Notes under the pieces: generated by a model
Database searches by the model: none
The model's input: only the letters and a program-made list of their open reading frames with translations
What the model was told of the DNA's origin: nothing
Translations under genes and position numbers: made by a program
Assembly (NCBI GenBank): GCA_049999765.1
Contig: JBNGIQ010009485.1
Location: 312,096 to 370,343 of the forward strand
Origin: Phaeoceros laevis
Taxonomy: Eukaryota; Anthocerotophyta; Anthocerotopsida; Notothyladales
Reading direction: 5' to 3'
DNA: 58,248 nt
In this document: positions 55,246 to 58,248 of the stretch, one piece after another
How positions within the stretch are numbered: the first letter of the stretch is position 1
How the letters are laid out: every line of letters starts with the position of its first letter

Positions 55246-56585
55246 GGAATCAGGAACCCCCCCGCCGACCCCAATTGCTTGGAAGAGCTGCAGCTGGGAC
55301 TAGGCGGGCAGTAAAGCCACCCGCTTGATTAGCATAGCATGCACTGGGCCAGCCCGATCGTGGGCGAAAGCCATGAGGGCGGCAACCTACGAGTGCGAGA
55401 GGGCCTAGAAGAATGCGATGAGTCGTGGAGGATCTGGTGGGAGGCCGCCGACGTGCTGCAGCAGGTGCGTGGAAGGCGACACGGGGCGATGGCCGTGTCG
55501 GTGCGGCATCAAGCTAGCTGGCTGTCTACGATAGTGGCATGCCGAAGGCGGAGCGACTGATGGGAACTCCACAAGGAGGAAAAAGGAAGGTGTGATGAGG
55601 TGCTCAATATCGCTCACTCATTGAGAAGAGTGGCCCCCACGAAGAAGGGGGAGAGCCCTCGGCCTTTGTTACTCTATCCGAATAGTGTCTAGTCTATGCA
55701 CTTGGTGATGGAGACCTGACAGATATCTGACCAAGTGTACAAGCACCTTGCCTGACCGCCACGTAATCATTAGACCTACTTAGCGAAACGTGGCCAGTAG
55801 GGGCCGCAAATATCTTTGAAGGCAGGAAGGAACGAACTTTATTCAACTCTATTTATGAACCTCTGGTTGTCTCCTATATCCCCACTCCATTGACGAACAG
55901 TCTTTATAAGGTGCTTGATGGGTCCTAAAGGTCCACACGTTGAAGAGATTCAACTTTCAAGAGATGGTGCATCTTCATAGCAACCGACATAGATGGCCTC
56001 GCAAGGAATCCAAGCACTTGAATGTCCACCCAAGTGTGAGTAGCACATCTTGGCTACTTTGAACCTGGCAAGGAAGGTGAGTTAGGTGAAATCGAATATT
56101 CTACATGTGTGTGTGTTTATTGCTTAACATCCGGTCTCATGACTCCGACCCCTTTCAACTTTTAAGGACACGGATTTGCAAGTGATAGTGCTCTAGGTTG
56201 AAGAACTGAAAACACGAAGTGTCCAATCTGCAAGCAACCTGTTGAGCAGGTGTTTCATGTCTCATACATTTTAGGTGGCCCCATACCACACGAGATTGGG
56301 CACTGATGTGCGATACAAGTTATCCATCAAACACCCTGCAGTTATTTGGCACCAAATTAGTTGATTTGAGCGTCTGCTCATATTCTGAGAGGGCGGCTGA
56401 TTTGCCAGTTGCTTTATGGGACGCAAGCCTCTCGTACAGGACTGGAAGCGTGAGTGGTTTCAATGATAGTCATGCTGTCCCAGAATTTGATGCAAGCTGG
56501 ATAAAACTCCGTTGCCATACAAACTCCGTAATGCATCCGAACAGCTGTCACCAATCCAAATGTTGGACAGAAAAAAAATGCAACT
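55246..56585. other. Intergenic between SAMTL-like and RPL26 genes
   Basis: Holds the SAMTL-like promoter and the RPL26 3' UTR. Open frames at 55339-55560 and 56306-56629 (+) match nothing I know. No transposon or RNA gene is recognised. Confidence 0.5.
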
Positions 56586-57588
<1,003 letters not shown>

Positions 57589-58248
57589 CTCGACAAGCCG
57601 TGTGAGCTCGGGCTGCAGCAGGCGATCGTCCGCGCCAGGTAGGGACCCTACACGCGACTGCTGTGTGGGACAAAGGCCAAAAACCTAGGTCTCGGCAACC
57701 TTTTAGGGCTCACCTTTCGACTACCTGTAAACTGTCACCACTTCGACTAATAACTAGTCTAGCCCTAACCAAAACGGATTAGGTAGCCGCCGTTTGGAGG
57801 GGGGCTACCTGGCGTAGCCCTCATTTCCAAGCAATCTACGCTTGACACCTTCACCGCCAGGGGCATTGCCATCGCCATCGCCGTCCCGCAGCTTTGAGCA
57901 TCTCGCGGCTATAAATCTTGACTGTTCGTTGATGCGGCAGAGCAATTGGTGCTCACTTTGCAGGCGGAGGTGAAGCTCATTCCGCGACGGTGGAGGAGCT
58001 GGATTGCCAAGGGCAACTGCATTAGATTCCTGCTCCGAGCGGGCGTTTGCAGTTCCAAGAACGAGGTGAGGTTCCTAGCTAAATTGTGCTGAGCCCGAGA
58101 TGCAAGAGGGCAAGGCTTTTTTTGCAGTTGCTTTGCACAATGCAATTGCAAACCCGTTCTGACCCTGCAGAGGTCATTCTTGCGGAGGAGCCTCTGCAAA
58201 TAAAATTCCTGACGCTTGTCGCAGTCCTGTACTGGATTTGCTGAGCTA
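57589..58248. other. RPL26 upstream region, window end
   Basis: RPL26 promoter. TAGCCCTAA/TAGGGCT-like telo-box sequences occur at about 57703-57775 (for example TTTTAGGGCT and CTAGCCCTAACC), an arrangement common upstream of plant ribosomal-protein genes. From about 57950 the plus strand shows a short open stretch that could be the beginning of a divergent gene, but no family is recognised before the window ends. Confidence 0.45.

Noticed and set aside
54422-55303. 293-residue plus-strand frame
   Set aside because: Antisense shadow of the first exon of the SAMTL-like gene, with no family resemblance.

Overview
The window is nuclear DNA of a land plant. It holds a plastid photosystem II subunit (PsbR), a BES1/BZR1 brassinosteroid-type transcription factor, a GH3 acyl-amido synthetase, a DYW-family PPR RNA-editing factor and a plant polyphenol oxidase. 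Most genes have short GT-AG introns of roughly 80-400 bases. The PPR protein ends in GRP rather than DYW and carries a TPALA box in place of the usual PG box. Those are marks of the variant DYW class (DYW:KP) known from hornworts, lycophytes and ferns. The best guess is therefore a compact-genome fern, lycophyte or hornwort; the species cannot be fixed from the sequence.

Layout. 1-2.1 kb: a decayed Ty1-copia retrotransposon end preceded by a 27-base minisatellite. 2.1-12.5 kb: gene-poor DNA rich in GCCT-type simple repeats, small palindromes, tandem duplications, one MITE candidate and a 400-N gap. 12.5-14.1 kb: BES1/BZR1 (+). 17.5-19.7 kb: GH3 (+). 20.1-22.5 kb: DUF4097/FAM185A-like (-). 23.2-25.4 kb: UTR2-like nucleotide-sugar transporter (-). 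26.2-27.3 kb: malonyl-CoA:ACP transacylase (+). 28.4-28.9 kb: NAA38/LSMD1 (-), head-to-head with RAB3GAP1 (+, 29.2-35.0 kb, containing a 100-N gap in an intron). 35.7-37.5 kb: polyphenol oxidase (+). 38.6-39.4 kb: a PIF/Harbinger-like non-autonomous transposon. 40.3-41.8 kb: MPDU1 homologue (-). 42.3-46.3 kb: 1346-residue DYW:KP PPR protein (-). 47.1-47.7 kb: mitochondrial-type acyl carrier protein (+). 47.8-49.5 kb: NERD-domain protein (-). 50.2-50.7 kb: PsbR (+). 51.6-55.2 kb: SAMTL-like EF-hand/mitochondrial-carrier protein (-). 56.6-57.6 kb: 60S ribosomal protein L26 (-).

The genes are mostly unrelated housekeeping genes and do not form a cluster. Two links are visible. MCAT and the acyl carrier protein act in the same fatty-acid synthesis step; in this genome both are single-exon, as is PsbR. 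The UTR2-like transporter and MPDU1 both serve ER/Golgi glycosylation. The items most worth a second look are the GRP-ending PPR protein with its 235-residue internal repeat, a polyphenol oxidase that lacks the thioether cysteine and the C-terminal shielding domain, the exon-per-repeat DUF4097 gene, and the complete Harbinger-like element. I saw no CRISPR array, rRNA or convincing tRNA. Splice sites were assigned by eye from reading frame and family similarity.
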